A stretch of 64,000 nt of DNA, taken from NCBI RefSeq assembly GCF_001898575.1, contig NZ_MKUD01000009.1, positions 322,422-386,421 of the forward strand, written 5' to 3'. A program made the position numbers and the translations under genes. This document shows, in pieces, positions 39,341 to 48,527 of this stretch. The stretch is from Spirosoma sp. 48-14. GTDB taxonomy: Bacteria > Bacteroidota > Bacteroidia > Cytophagales > Spirosomataceae. The notes under the pieces are model-generated. The model had not been told where the DNA came from. It did no database searches and saw only the letters and a list, made by a program, of their open reading frames with translations. Within the stretch, counting starts at the first letter, position 1; every line of letters starts with the position of its first letter.

Positions 39341-40017
39341 GACACGAGCTTTACTACATATCCCATACCAATCTGCGTGTGCAATAATTTGGGATTGAAG
39401 TCCTTATCGATCTTTTTGCGGAGAAAATTTATGTATACTTCAATGACGTTGGTACCCGTATCGAACGTCAGATCCCAGAGCCGCTCGGCCAGTTCGACCT
39501 TAGAAATCACCCGTCCCTGATGGCGCAGGAAATATTCGAGTAACTGAAACTCTTTGGCTGTCAGGGAAATCTCACGGCCCGCCCGCGTTACCGTTTTGGT
39601 ATCGGTATTCAACTCCAGATCAGCAATTTTCAATACATTGCTGGGTTGAATGGTATGATGCGATCGACGGGTAAGTGCCCGAACCCGCGCCATGAGTTCC
39701 CCAAATACAAACGGTTTAACCAGATAATCATCGGCTCCTGCGTCGAGGCCAACAATCTTATCGTCGGTTGTTCCCAGCGCGGTCAGCATCAGTATTGGGG
39801 TAGCCACGTTAGCTTCCCGCAACTTTCGGCAAAGCTCCAGACCATTCATGCCGGGCAGGATAATATCGGAAATGATAAGCGCATAGGGCGACCGGGTCGC
39901 CAGTTGAAAGCCCAGGATACCGTCGTAGGCTACATCAACTTCCCACTGGTGCTCTTCGAGTCCCTGTCTAATACTCTGAACCGTTTTGACTTCATCCTCA
40001 ATTAGCAGAATTTTCAT
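39337..40017 (-). CDS. OmpR-family response regulator
   Basis: 226 residues. The receiver domain has acidic residues EDE near the start, phospho-acceptor Asp in ALIISDIILPGMNG and the conserved Lys in DYLVKPFVFGELM. The C-terminal winged helix is of the Trans_reg_C type (ISLTAKEFQLLEYFLRHQGRVISKVELAERLWD). It pairs with the overlapping histidine kinase. Upstream lies a 389-bp gap shared with the divergent LytS kinases. Confidence 0.96.
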   Translation of the reverse strand: MKILLIEDEVKTVQSIRQGLEEHQWEVDVAYDGILGFQLATRSPYALIISDIILPGMNGLELCRKLREANVATPILMLTALGTTDDKIVGLDAGADDYLVKPFVFGELMARVRALTRRSHHTIQPSNVLKIADLELNTDTKTVTRAGREISLTAKEFQLLEYFLRHQGRVISKVELAERLWDLTFDTGTNVIEVYINFLRKKIDKDFNPKLLHTQIGMGYVVKLVS

Positions 40018-40406
40018 GGGGTCCGGCTCTTACGACCCTCGAATTTATAGAAATAACGTATTGGATAGACGATTTGAGTAACAAACCTCTCGTACACGGC
40101 CTCTGAATAACCTATAAACGATGTAGGATACAATTGGATATTACTTAAGTTCAAGTGAGGGGGTTTCAGCTTGGGCAAGTGAGGCTATTACGGATGATGA
40201 CGTACCGTTCATCCGTCAACTAACTCTAAATCTACCTTTTTTCTTGGCTATCTACCGAAAGGCGTTTAATTTCAACAAACTGTATTGGCTATAGCTCAGG
40301 AGCGGTTGAATTCGACCAATGTTTAGGGAGTCAACTTGCAACGCTTGATGACCTATAGGGCTCTTTCCATTGATAACATACTATCTAGCATACGTCAACG
40401 CTGTCT
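40018..40406. other. 389-bp divergent intergenic region
   Basis: This separates the leftward OmpR regulator gene from the rightward LytS-kinase pair and must carry both promoters. I found no exact TAnnTTTG box with a good -33, no long hairpin, no RNA gene and no plausible small reading frame. Confidence 0.5.
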
Positions 40407-41456
40407 GTGAACGTCTTTACTGACAAGAAATTACGAATCTTTGGCCCATTCGCCCTGTTTCTGGTGGGCACTCTGTTCTTTCGGCTCGACTGGTATCTTG
40501 AGCGATCGACAGATACGTTGGTTCGTTCGGACCTGATCGCTCTATCAGCCGGTTATGTCTGCTGGCATGTGGCAAGGTGGGTCGTAATGCGCTTGCAGAA
40601 AAGGTACCCTGGCCTGGATAACACCCGTCGCAGGCTAATCTGGATGGCGGTTTTGCTGCCTGTGCTGGTCAATTTTGCCTGGCTGATTCGGCAGCTTGCC
40701 CACATGGCGTTCAACAATCTGCAATACCTCACCCAAACGCTGTCGAACTATACCTATTCAGTTGGTATTCAGATCTTTTATCATTTTGTTTACTTCATTA
40801 TTTACGAAGGAAGCTATGTATTACGCGAATGGCAGCAGGCCTACGAGCATAACGAACGACTAAAGAAAGCGAAACTGCGGCATCAGCTCGATACGCTGAA
40901 GAGTCAGATCAATCCGCACTTTTTGTTCAATAGCCTTAATTCGCTGTCGATGCTGATTTACGAGAGCCCGCGTCAGGCCGAAGCCTTTGTGGATGAGTTG
41001 AGTAGCGTATATCGGTATCTGCTACGGGCGAACGATCAGGAACTGACTTCCCTAAACCGGGAACTGCAGTTTATCCGGTCGTATTTTCAGTTGTTAAAAA
41101 CGCGCTACGGGGCTGGCGTTGAGCTAACCATAGCAGTTGATAATGATGTACTGGAGCATCGTCTGCCTCCGCTGACTCTGCAACTGCTGGTAGAAAATGC
41201 GGTTAAGCACAACGTTATTTTGCCCGCTCATCCGCTGGCTATTAGGATTCAAACGCAGGGCAATACGCTGATTGTGCAGAATAACCTGCAACGGAAAACG
41301 ACCGCCGTATTGTCGAATAAAGTAGGGCTGTCGCACATAGCGGCTAAATATCGGTTGCTGGGCCAGCGCGCAATTTCCATACAGGAGGATAATGGCCTGT
41401 TCGTAATAGCGCTCCCTTTGGTAGTAACTCAATCGGAACCCGAAGCAACGCTATGA
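40407..41456 (+). CDS. LytS/YehU-type sensor histidine kinase (first of a tandem pair)
   Basis: 349 residues, GTG start. This start is supported by alignment of the N-terminus (DKKLRIFGPFALFLVGTLFFRLDWY) with the neighbouring paralogue. Several membrane helices (about 10-30, 45-60, 70-95, 120-145) precede the His-kinase domain with H-box INPHFLFNSLNSLSMLIYESP, N-box LPPLTLQLLVENAVKHNV and a degenerate G-box KVGLSHIAAKYRLLG. Such kinases usually signal to a LytTR response regulator, but none is adjacent. It overlaps the second kinase by 4 bp. Confidence 0.93.
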   Translation: MNVFTDKKLRIFGPFALFLVGTLFFRLDWYLERSTDTLVRSDLIALSAGYVCWHVARWVVMRLQKRYPGLDNTRRRLIWMAVLLPVLVNFAWLIRQLAHMAFNNLQYLTQTLSNYTYSVGIQIFYHFVYFIIYEGSYVLREWQQAYEHNERLKKAKLRHQLDTLKSQINPHFLFNSLNSLSMLIYESPRQAEAFVDELSSVYRYLLRANDQELTSLNRELQFIRSYFQLLKTRYGAGVELTIAVDNDVLEHRLPPLTLQLLVENAVKHNVILPAHPLAIRIQTQGNTLIVQNNLQRKTTAVLSNKVGLSHIAAKYRLLGQRAISIQEDNGLFVIALPLVVTQSEPEATL

Positions 41457-42502
41457 AATCCTTGAATGATCGTTGGCTTCGATGGTTTGGTCCGGTGGGG
41501 CTTTATGCCTTCGTGAGTCTGTTTTTTCGATTTGATCTGTATGCGACCAGTACGTGGCGGACGTTGCTGATCAATGTGGTCATTGGCATAACGGCTGGTG
41601 TTGTCTGCTGGCAACTTGCCCGATGGGTGGTTTTAACCATTCAGCATCGTTATCCTGGCCTGGACAATACCCGTCAGCGCTTGTTGTGGTTACTAGCCGT
41701 ACTGCCGGTTCTGGTTGGTTTTGCCTGGCTATTGCGCCATTTCCTGCGGTTCCTGATCGAAGGTACATTCGATTATTATACCACCGCCATTGAACTGAGC
41801 CGTAATATTGGGATTCAGATTTTTTACCACTTCATTTATTTCGCTATCTACGAAGGCTGGTACATTTTGCAGCAATGGCAGCGCGAAACGGTACAAACCA
41901 GTACGCTGGAAAAAGTGTCGTTGCAAAGCCAGTTGGCGTCGTTACAACATCAGGTTAATCCGCATTTTCTGTTCAATAGTTTAAATTCATTATCGTCGCT
42001 GATTGGTGATGATCCGGTACAGGCTGATACGTTTCTTGGCGAGCTGACGGCCGTTTTTCGGTATCTGTTGCAGGCCAGCGAGCATCAACTGGTTCCATTG
42101 AGTGACGAAATTGCGTTTATCCGATCTTATTTCCATCTGCTCCAAACGCGTTATCAGGATGGGTTGGTACTGGACTTGTCAGACGATCTGGCAGAAAAGC
42201 ATGGCCTGATTCCACCGTTAGCCCTGCAGGTACTGATTGAAAATGCTGTGCGGTACAATGTCATCTTACCCGATAATCCTCTGCATATACGCATATACAC
42301 AACCCTCGATCAGCGCCTGCACGTTGCCAATACCCTCCAGCGCAAAAACCTTCGGGTCGAAACGGCCGGGGCAGGACTGAGTAATCTGGCAACACGCTAC
42401 GAACTCCTCAACGAAGGAAGCTTGCTGATTGAAGAATCGCCCGGTTGGTTCGTCGTGAGCTTACCCCTGGTTAGTGAGGGCCGACTGGCCGAAATGGGAT
42501 AG
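41453..42502 (+). CDS. LytS/YehU-type sensor histidine kinase (second of a tandem pair)
   Basis: 349 residues, the same length as the upstream gene and alignable along its whole length, so a tandem duplication is likely. Membrane helices are followed by H-box VNPHFLFNSLNSLSSLIGDDP, N-box IPPLALQVLIENAVRYNV and G-box AGLSNLATRYELLNEG. The start overlaps the previous stop (ATGA), indicating translational coupling. No response regulator gene follows on this strand; the next gene is convergent. Confidence 0.93.
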   Translation: MKSLNDRWLRWFGPVGLYAFVSLFFRFDLYATSTWRTLLINVVIGITAGVVCWQLARWVVLTIQHRYPGLDNTRQRLLWLLAVLPVLVGFAWLLRHFLRFLIEGTFDYYTTAIELSRNIGIQIFYHFIYFAIYEGWYILQQWQRETVQTSTLEKVSLQSQLASLQHQVNPHFLFNSLNSLSSLIGDDPVQADTFLGELTAVFRYLLQASEHQLVPLSDEIAFIRSYFHLLQTRYQDGLVLDLSDDLAEKHGLIPPLALQVLIENAVRYNVILPDNPLHIRIYTTLDQRLHVANTLQRKNLRVETAGAGLSNLATRYELLNEGSLLIEESPGWFVVSLPLVSEGRLAEMG

Positions 42503-42546
42503 TTATTAAAGCGGCTACCGCTGTTGATAGGTTGGCTCCTGACGAA

Positions 42547-43122
42547 TTATCGGGTAAGTTCCTGGCTGATTGTAAACAGGTTACGGTCGAGCAAGTAAGG
42601 GAAGTTCTGCTGAATCATTGCGGTTGTCTGATTTTGTTCAGCTAGTGATTTTAGCAGCAGATCTCTGGTGGAATGCATCGAAACCGTCCGAATTTCGGAA
42701 TTACCGATCTGCTTCCGGGTGAAATCACATCGATAATAGGTATTTCGGGTTGTTCCGGTAATTGTATCGCGAGTTGATAGCTTGAGAATACCATTGGAAA
42801 CGCTAAACGTCCCCCTTTCTAACTTCACCAGAACTGTCGTTGAATTCACGAATGAATCTTTTGAGCGTTTACGATACGTGCTATCCGATTGGAAGGTGAA
42901 TGAGGAGGCTTCCATATACGTAAACCAGGCCAGTTGGTCTGCTTTGGGTAAAGGACCGCCTGATTCAAACACGAAACCGTTGGTAGTCCAGCTACCAATT
43001 AGATCGTAATACGCTAAGGGACGAAATACTTCGGCCTCTTTGCAACTTGATAGACCTAACATGATCATTGCCTGTAGCAAAAGTGCCTTCAATCGGCTCG
43101 GAGTTAGGAATGCGTTTTTCAT
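42547..43122 (-). CDS. Small lipoprotein of unknown function
   Basis: 191 residues with a lipoprotein signal (lipobox LGLSSC near residue 27). The mature part begins YYDLIGSWTTNGFVFESGG and has several beta-strand-like stretches (ASSFTFQSDSTYRKR, GTFSVSNGILKLSTRDTITGTTRNTYYRCDF), suggesting a lipocalin-like or DUF-type beta fold. I did not recognise a specific family. It is monocistronic and convergent with the LytS pair. Confidence 0.75.
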   Translation of the reverse strand: MKNAFLTPSRLKALLLQAMIMLGLSSCKEAEVFRPLAYYDLIGSWTTNGFVFESGGPLPKADQLAWFTYMEASSFTFQSDSTYRKRSKDSFVNSTTVLVKLERGTFSVSNGILKLSTRDTITGTTRNTYYRCDFTRKQIGNSEIRTVSMHSTRDLLLKSLAEQNQTTAMIQQNFPYLLDRNLFTISQELTR

Positions 43123-43275
43123 AATGAAGTGCGTTTAAAAATTTAAGATACGCTAAACGGCTAAATGACAGTATACTTTTTTATGGAATTACAAATATTT
43201 ACAATACTGTATACGAGATAATTACAACCAAAATACATCATTTAGTGTCATATTGTATAAAAAACATGTTTTGTT

Positions 43276-43887
43276 ATGAAAACATACCTTTTTACGAGCC
43301 TATTTCTTCTTGCCTGCTGTTCGCTCACATGGGCGCAAACAGACAAAGGGCGCTGGCAGATCGGTAGCCAGATTGGTAATTTTAGGTATCAGAATGAGGG
43401 CCAGTACGCGCAAAAGAGCTTTTCGGGAACTATCATGCCAACGCTGGGTCATTTTGTAGCTACCAATCTGCTGATCGGAACGGGGATACCCGTTAGCTAT
43501 TCGACCAGCTACCTTAAGTCGCCCGATTTTAAGAGCTACCAGTTAAGTTACGGCCTGTCACCGTTTATTAATTACTATTTTGGCAAAGGGCCTTTGAAAC
43601 CCTACCTGGGAGCTGCTTATGGTTATAATCGTACCGTTAATTACTATCGATCGTTTCTGAATGGCGAATCGAAAGCAACGGGCTACTCCACAGCTATCGC
43701 TCCGCACGCTGGCGTGGCCTACTTTATTAGTCGGAATATTGGCCTGAATGCTGAACTGAACTACACAATTCAGCATGTTGAAACAGGTTTTCTGGATAAC
43801 ATTCCAGCTAATCAACAGAGTTTTCCTCCCATCGACACAAAGTTCTTTTCCCTGAATTTTGGCTTCCAGCTCTATTTCGGACGATAG
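43276..43887 (+). CDS. Outer-membrane beta-barrel family protein
   Basis: 203 residues with a signal peptide (about 1-20, ending LTWAQ). Alternating beta strands (WQIGSQIGNFRY, FSGTIMPTLGHFVATNLLIGTGIPV, QLSYGLSPFINYYFGKGPLKPYLGAAYGYNRT, GYSTAIAPHAGVAYFISRNIGLNAELNYTIQHV) end in FFSLNFGFQLYFGR, an OmpA/Omp85-like closing strand with terminal aromatic residues. It is a small porin-like or structural outer-membrane protein; no cargo can be given. Confidence 0.85.
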   Translation: MKTYLFTSLFLLACCSLTWAQTDKGRWQIGSQIGNFRYQNEGQYAQKSFSGTIMPTLGHFVATNLLIGTGIPVSYSTSYLKSPDFKSYQLSYGLSPFINYYFGKGPLKPYLGAAYGYNRTVNYYRSFLNGESKATGYSTAIAPHAGVAYFISRNIGLNAELNYTIQHVETGFLDNIPANQQSFPPIDTKFFSLNFGFQLYFGR

Positions 43888-43912
43888 AGTTCTTCGTTCT
43901 AAGAAGGTCCCC

Positions 43913-43954
43913 CCACCTTCACTGATCGGCTCGCTCCTGGATTAGTGAAGGTGG
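43913..43954. terminator. Hairpin between convergent beta-barrel genes
   Basis: CCACCTTCACT at 43913-43923 and AGTGAAGGTGG at 43944-43954 form an 11-bp perfect stem with a 20-nt loop. The right arm overlaps the end of the downstream convergent gene. No strong T-run is present. Confidence 0.55.
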
Positions 43955-44529
43955 TAATTAATGCCAATACTCACCTGCCATCGGTTGAATTCGTCGGGGG
44001 TTAAAAGAAAATAAGAATTAGTAGGCGTACTTTTCAACCAGCTTCGACCAGCCATCGCTTCAACAGACCACCGCTTCGCTACCCGGTAATGAGCGCCCAG
44101 CCCTACTTCGGTTTGCCAGGTACGAGACTCGGTAGCTGGTGCGTCGGACTTCATCCGTAGTGTACTCTGGCCGTGGTATGTGCCCAGATGAACAAACGTC
44201 GCCAGCCGTTTCCCTCGCAGAAAGTAGTAACGGGTTGATACCCCCCCACTCCATAACCTATAATCGGGCTTGTCGACGGTTTGAGGGTAGATGTTACTAG
44301 ATAGATAACGGCCTTCAACAGCCAGCGACCAGCCATTGGTAATAAAATACTGAACACGGGGCGATGTAAAGGTTGTGGTTGGATAGGTTCCCCGGTAGCC
44401 CTGCCCAACACGGACCCCGACGTCGAAATGTCCTTTACCGAAGATATCCTGCTGTTTGTTACTTGTCAGAGATTGGGCATTGCCAAGGAAAGGCAGCATC
44501 AGGCAGAGTAGAACTAAATACCGTTTCAT
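43942..44529 (-). CDS. Outer-membrane beta-barrel family protein
   Basis: About 195 residues from ATG 44529; the in-frame codon at 44535 is TTG. A signal peptide ends near FLGNAQS. Beta strands such as GHFDVGVRVGQGYRGTYPTT, VQYFITNGWSLAVEGRYLSS, TRYYFLRGKRLATFVHLGTYHG and WQTEVGLGAHYRVAKRWSVEAMAGRSW, and a final strand WQVSIGINYHLH, suggest an eight-stranded barrel. It faces the other small barrel gene tail to tail; the two are not obviously duplicates. Confidence 0.82.
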   Translation of the reverse strand: MKRYLVLLCLMLPFLGNAQSLTSNKQQDIFGKGHFDVGVRVGQGYRGTYPTTTFTSPRVQYFITNGWSLAVEGRYLSSNIYPQTVDKPDYRLWSGGVSTRYYFLRGKRLATFVHLGTYHGQSTLRMKSDAPATESRTWQTEVGLGAHYRVAKRWSVEAMAGRSWLKSTPTNSYFLLTPDEFNRWQVSIGINYHLH

Positions 44530-44675
44530 AATCAATGAAGTTTATCTGCCACAAGGGATACGTTTAAGTCTGCTGGCGTTGTAAAGAGTGAGGGCATTTA
44601 AGTGTTTTTAACATCCCAGCCGAAAAGCAGCTCTTCCTGCTGGCTTTCAATTTCCTGGTATTATACCTCATTAAG

Positions 44676-44734
44676 GTAATGCGGGTGGAAACCCGCGATT
44701 CAAACTGATTAGCGCGGGTTTCCACCCGCATTAC
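44676..44734. repeat. Perfect 22-bp intergenic inverted repeat
   Basis: The arms 44676-44697 and 44713-44734 are perfectly complementary with a 15-nt loop; each contains GCGGGTTTCCACCCGC or its complement. It resembles the repeat at 1-66. It lies in the 388-bp gap between a beta-barrel gene and the SdrD-like gene. The rest of that gap is AT-rich and shows no other gene. Confidence 0.8.
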
Positions 44735-44917
44735 AATCGCTTTAATTTAATTCTCCTATAAATAAATAGTAATAAGGACGATCATTCATTTGGCATAATT
44801 CTGGCTGGAATATGAGTGCCCAAATGGTTACTATTTGTAATCTATATTTATTAAAGAGTATTTAATTAAGCTATCTATTTCCCTATATTATGTACTGATG
44901 CCTAAAGTATTTCGTCT

Positions 44918-47900
44918 ATGCTCCACTTTACGATAAAACCTATCCATTTCTATGTTTTTCTTTTCGTCATATTGGCAACAATTACGTTGCCAGCATTTGG
45001 ACAGACTATTACGGGTACAGTATTCCGGGATTTTAATAGCAATGGCCTATATGAAGCCATTACTGATCCAGCTTCCTATACCTATGGAGAACCGGGGGTC
45101 GGGGGCGTAACGGTGACCGCTTATGATGCATCGGGCGCAACCATCGCAACGACAGTTAGTAGTACAGCAACGGCTATTTTAGGCTCATATACGCTGGCCG
45201 TGGGGAATTCAGGGGCTTATCGGGTTGAGTTTACGAATCTGCAGTCGGGCGATTACGAAGCATCCAGAGGGGGGAATAGCGCTACGTCGGTCCAGTTTGT
45301 GAATGGAGGAGCAACGAACGTAAATCTGGGCGTAAATTATCCCGCCGAATATTGCCAATCGGTTTCACCCCTGCTCATAACAACCTGTTTTATTGCGGCT
45401 GATCCCAGCGCAGGGAACCCATCCATTACGCAGCGAGTAGCTTTGGTGGGAACACCCTACACGGTTGAGGATAATAATAAGGTAGTGAGCTATTTGGCGA
45501 CAATCGGTGAAGTGGGGTCTACCTGGGGAGTTGCTTACAATAAGTCGACCGGACAGCTTTATTCATCTTCGTTTACCAAACGACATGTGGGTTTCTCGGC
45601 CAATGGCCCAAATGCGATTTATGTAACTTCGCCCACGTCGGCTACCAGCGGGAATACAACCGAATTTTTCAACTTCGCGACTGTTGGCGGCACGGCCGTA
45701 TCCTCTACTACCGAAACGCATGGCAACGATTTGCCAACGACAACGGCCAGTCTGGCCAGCCATGACAGCATTGCCTTCGATGCGGTCGGAAAAACCAGCC
45801 TGGGTGGGATTGATCTTTCGGATGATGATAAAACACTCTACGTAGTCAACCTGAAAAACCGAACGTTGTATTCGATTGACGTAACGACGAAAGCTGCCAC
45901 GGGTGTGCCAATTCCGAATCCGGGCTGTACAACAAGCAGTACGGCAACAGAAGGGAGCTATCGACCATTTGCCGTCAAGTTTTACCGGGGGAAGATTTAT
46001 GTAGGAGTGGTTTGTACGCGCGAAGATCTGGGTACGACAACTGTTCCCTATGGACCTACCGACGGCCTAAGTGCTACAGTGTATGCGCTTGATCCGGCAG
46101 TTCCAGCTTCATTTACAACCGTATTGTCGTTTCCGTTAACCTACCAGAAAGGTGCTTCCGGGGCCGATGTGCTTCCTAATTCGCCAACAAATCCGGCCCG
46201 AAGTGAATTCTGGCGACCCTGGACCTCAATTTATCAGGCTGATCGAAATGAAGGCGTTGTAAGCTTTCCGCAAGCCTGGCTGACGGATATTGAATTTGAA
46301 TCCACAACGGGCGATATGCTGATTGGCCTTCGGGACCGTTTTGGCGACCAGACGGGCTATAAAAATTACAAGCCTGGTAGCAATACAGATCTGATCAGTG
46401 GAATTGCCCCCGGCGAAATCCTGCGTGCCCGCAAATGCAGCCCGACGAATGTCATGTGGACCCTAGAAAATGATGGGAGTTTATGTGGCGACATAACGTC
46501 GACATCGGCTACCCAAACGACTACGGCCGGACCGGGAACAGGTAAGTATTATTGGGGAGACCGGGTACAGAATGGCGCCAACCATGGCCTGAGTTCGCAG
46601 GGGAGTATGGCGCAACTGGGAGGAAGTGCTAAAGTAGCTATGACCGCCATAGACCCTACCGAAATTTTTAATACAGGCGGCATCAAACGATTGATCAACG
46701 CAACGGGTGCTAAAGACGGCAATCCAACAGGGATCGACCCAAATCCGGCAGCAGGCATCATTCTATATGAAGAAGATGCTTTTGGCTATGGGAAGGCCAA
46801 CGGGTTGGGTGATCTGGAACTAGCCTGCCAGCCCGCGCCCATCGAAATTGGCAACCGGGTCTGGTACGATAAAAACGACAACGGAATACAGGACCCCGGC
46901 GAACCACCCCTGGCTGGGGTCGAAGTGACTTTACGCGGTACTGGGCTTTCGTCGCCGGTCAGTGTTACGACCAATTCGGCCGGCGAGTATTATTTTTCCA
47001 GTGCTGCCGGAACGCCCTCTCCCGGATTTGTGTACAGTTTGACCGGACTGACGGCTGGAGGGTCTTATTCATTAGCGTTCCCGGCCAGTTTCAGCATGGT
47101 TATGCTCAGCAGCCGACAAAACCTGGCTACCGGCCCCAATGCGGATAACATTGATTCAGACCCTAATTCGGCGGGTATCATTGCGTTCGTGCTGGGGCAG
47201 GCTGGGCAAAATAACTTTTCGTTCGATGCGGCCTATGCGACCTGCGCTCTGGCTTTAACCGGAACGCCATCGTCCTGTGATGGAACAACAAATCGGTACA
47301 CGGTGTCGGGTACAGTTAGCTTCTCAAACGTTTCGACCGGAACGCTTACGGTAACGGATGGCGCGGTCAGTACAACAATTGCCGTACCTGCCGGAACAAC
47401 ATCGGTTGCCTATTCGCTAAGTGGCTTGACAACGGGCAGCGGATCGCACACGATTACGGCCAGTTATTCGAGTACCGATTGTTCGCCCGCCAGTAGTACC
47501 TACACGGCTCCAACGACCTGTGCTTTGCTCGATCTGGAAAAACGGGTGGATAAGTCGAAGGCTGAGCTTGGTGAAATCCTTATGTATACGCTGGTATTGA
47601 CCAATACAGGCAGCTTACCAACCACGAATATAACTGTACGCGATTCGGCTACCGTTGGGCTTACCTATCTACCCAATTCGGCATCGGCACCAGCCGGAAC
47701 GACCTTTACGCAGGGAACGCCGATCAGCACCTGGACAATAGCTGCCCTTAGTCCGGGTGAAAGCCTCAGTCTGACGTTCCAGGCCAAAGCTGATAGTACG
47801 GGTATTTTATACAATACGGCCAGTATTCCCGGTGATACAGCCCGAATTTGTACGTCTATCCCGGTGCATATGTGCGTCGGAGACGATTACGCGTTCGTCC

Positions 47901-48457
47901 TGACGGCACCCGCAGGGCATACATCATATCAGTGGTATAAAGACGGCCAGGCTATTCCGAATGCGACAACCGATACGCTGGAAGTAACCGGACGGGGTAG
48001 TTATAGCTTGGCTATAGATGCCGGAGGAGGCTCAGGCCAGTGTCCGAATTTCAGTTGCTGTCCATTCATTGTGGTCGAAGACTCGCTACCTACGTTTGTC
48101 GCAACGGCCGTGCCAGCCAGTTGCATCGGTAATGTCGCCCAAAACAACGGACAGCTTGTGCTGAGTGGGTTTCAGTCTGGACTAACGTATCAATACTCGC
48201 TGGGCGCAACGTTCAATGCGGCTGCCTCCTTGTCAGGTGCCCCCCAGGTGATTCCGGCCAATGGCGTTATTGTAAATACACTGGTAAATCCGGCTTCTGA
48301 TCAGGTCTATACCGTCCGCGTCTACAATGCGTCGGGTTGTTACACGGATGTGCAGGTAATTCTGTTGAGAACAACCTGCGGCTGCCCGGCCGACATCTGC
48401 GTACCCTATGTGCTCACACAAAACAAACGGCCAGTCCGAATTGGGGATCCGAGATAA
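44918..48457 (+). CDS. Large SdrD B-like/DUF11 repeat surface protein
   Basis: 1179 residues with a signal peptide (about 1-29, ending LPAFGQ). An SdrD B-like domain (ITGTVFRDFNSNGLYEAITDPASYTYGEPGVGGVTVTAYD, about 30-140) is followed by a central region with a propeller-like feel (about 150-640), a second SdrD B domain (IGNRVWYDKNDNGIQDPGEPPLAGVEVTL, about 645-760), an Ig-like/CNA segment, a DUF11 domain (LEKRVDKSKAELGEILMYTLVLTNTG, about 870-970) and Cys-rich repeats near the C-terminus (CGCPADICVPYVLT). It is secreted and probably adhesive or structural. I see no standard type IX sorting domain at the end. Confidence 0.88.
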   Translation: MLHFTIKPIHFYVFLFVILATITLPAFGQTITGTVFRDFNSNGLYEAITDPASYTYGEPGVGGVTVTAYDASGATIATTVSSTATAILGSYTLAVGNSGAYRVEFTNLQSGDYEASRGGNSATSVQFVNGGATNVNLGVNYPAEYCQSVSPLLITTCFIAADPSAGNPSITQRVALVGTPYTVEDNNKVVSYLATIGEVGSTWGVAYNKSTGQLYSSSFTKRHVGFSANGPNAIYVTSPTSATSGNTTEFFNFATVGGTAVSSTTETHGNDLPTTTASLASHDSIAFDAVGKTSLGGIDLSDDDKTLYVVNLKNRTLYSIDVTTKAATGVPIPNPGCTTSSTATEGSYRPFAVKFYRGKIYVGVVCTREDLGTTTVPYGPTDGLSATVYALDPAVPASFTTVLSFPLTYQKGASGADVLPNSPTNPARSEFWRPWTSIYQADRNEGVVSFPQAWLTDIEFESTTGDMLIGLRDRFGDQTGYKNYKPGSNTDLISGIAPGEILRARKCSPTNVMWTLENDGSLCGDITSTSATQTTTAGPGTGKYYWGDRVQNGANHGLSSQGSMAQLGGSAKVAMTAIDPTEIFNTGGIKRLINATGAKDGNPTGIDPNPAAGIILYEEDAFGYGKANGLGDLELACQPAPIEIGNRVWYDKNDNGIQDPGEPPLAGVEVTLRGTGLSSPVSVTTNSAGEYYFSSAAGTPSPGFVYSLTGLTAGGSYSLAFPASFSMVMLSSRQNLATGPNADNIDSDPNSAGIIAFVLGQAGQNNFSFDAAYATCALALTGTPSSCDGTTNRYTVSGTVSFSNVSTGTLTVTDGAVSTTIAVPAGTTSVAYSLSGLTTGSGSHTITASYSSTDCSPASSTYTAPTTCALLDLEKRVDKSKAELGEILMYTLVLTNTGSLPTTNITVRDSATVGLTYLPNSASAPAGTTFTQGTPISTWTIAALSPGESLSLTFQAKADSTGILYNTASIPGDTARICTSIPVHMCVGDDYAFVLTAPAGHTSYQWYKDGQAIPNATTDTLEVTGRGSYSLAIDAGGGSGQCPNFSCCPFIVVEDSLPTFVATAVPASCIGNVAQNNGQLVLSGFQSGLTYQYSLGATFNAAASLSGAPQVIPANGVIVNTLVNPASDQVYTVRVYNASGCYTDVQVILLRTTCGCPADICVPYVLTQNKRPVRIGDPR

Positions 48458-48527
48458 AAGGAAAAGGGAGGAAAGGAAATGACGAATCTCCCTTCTCCCT
48501 TTCCTTCCTTCCTCCTTTACTCCTTAC

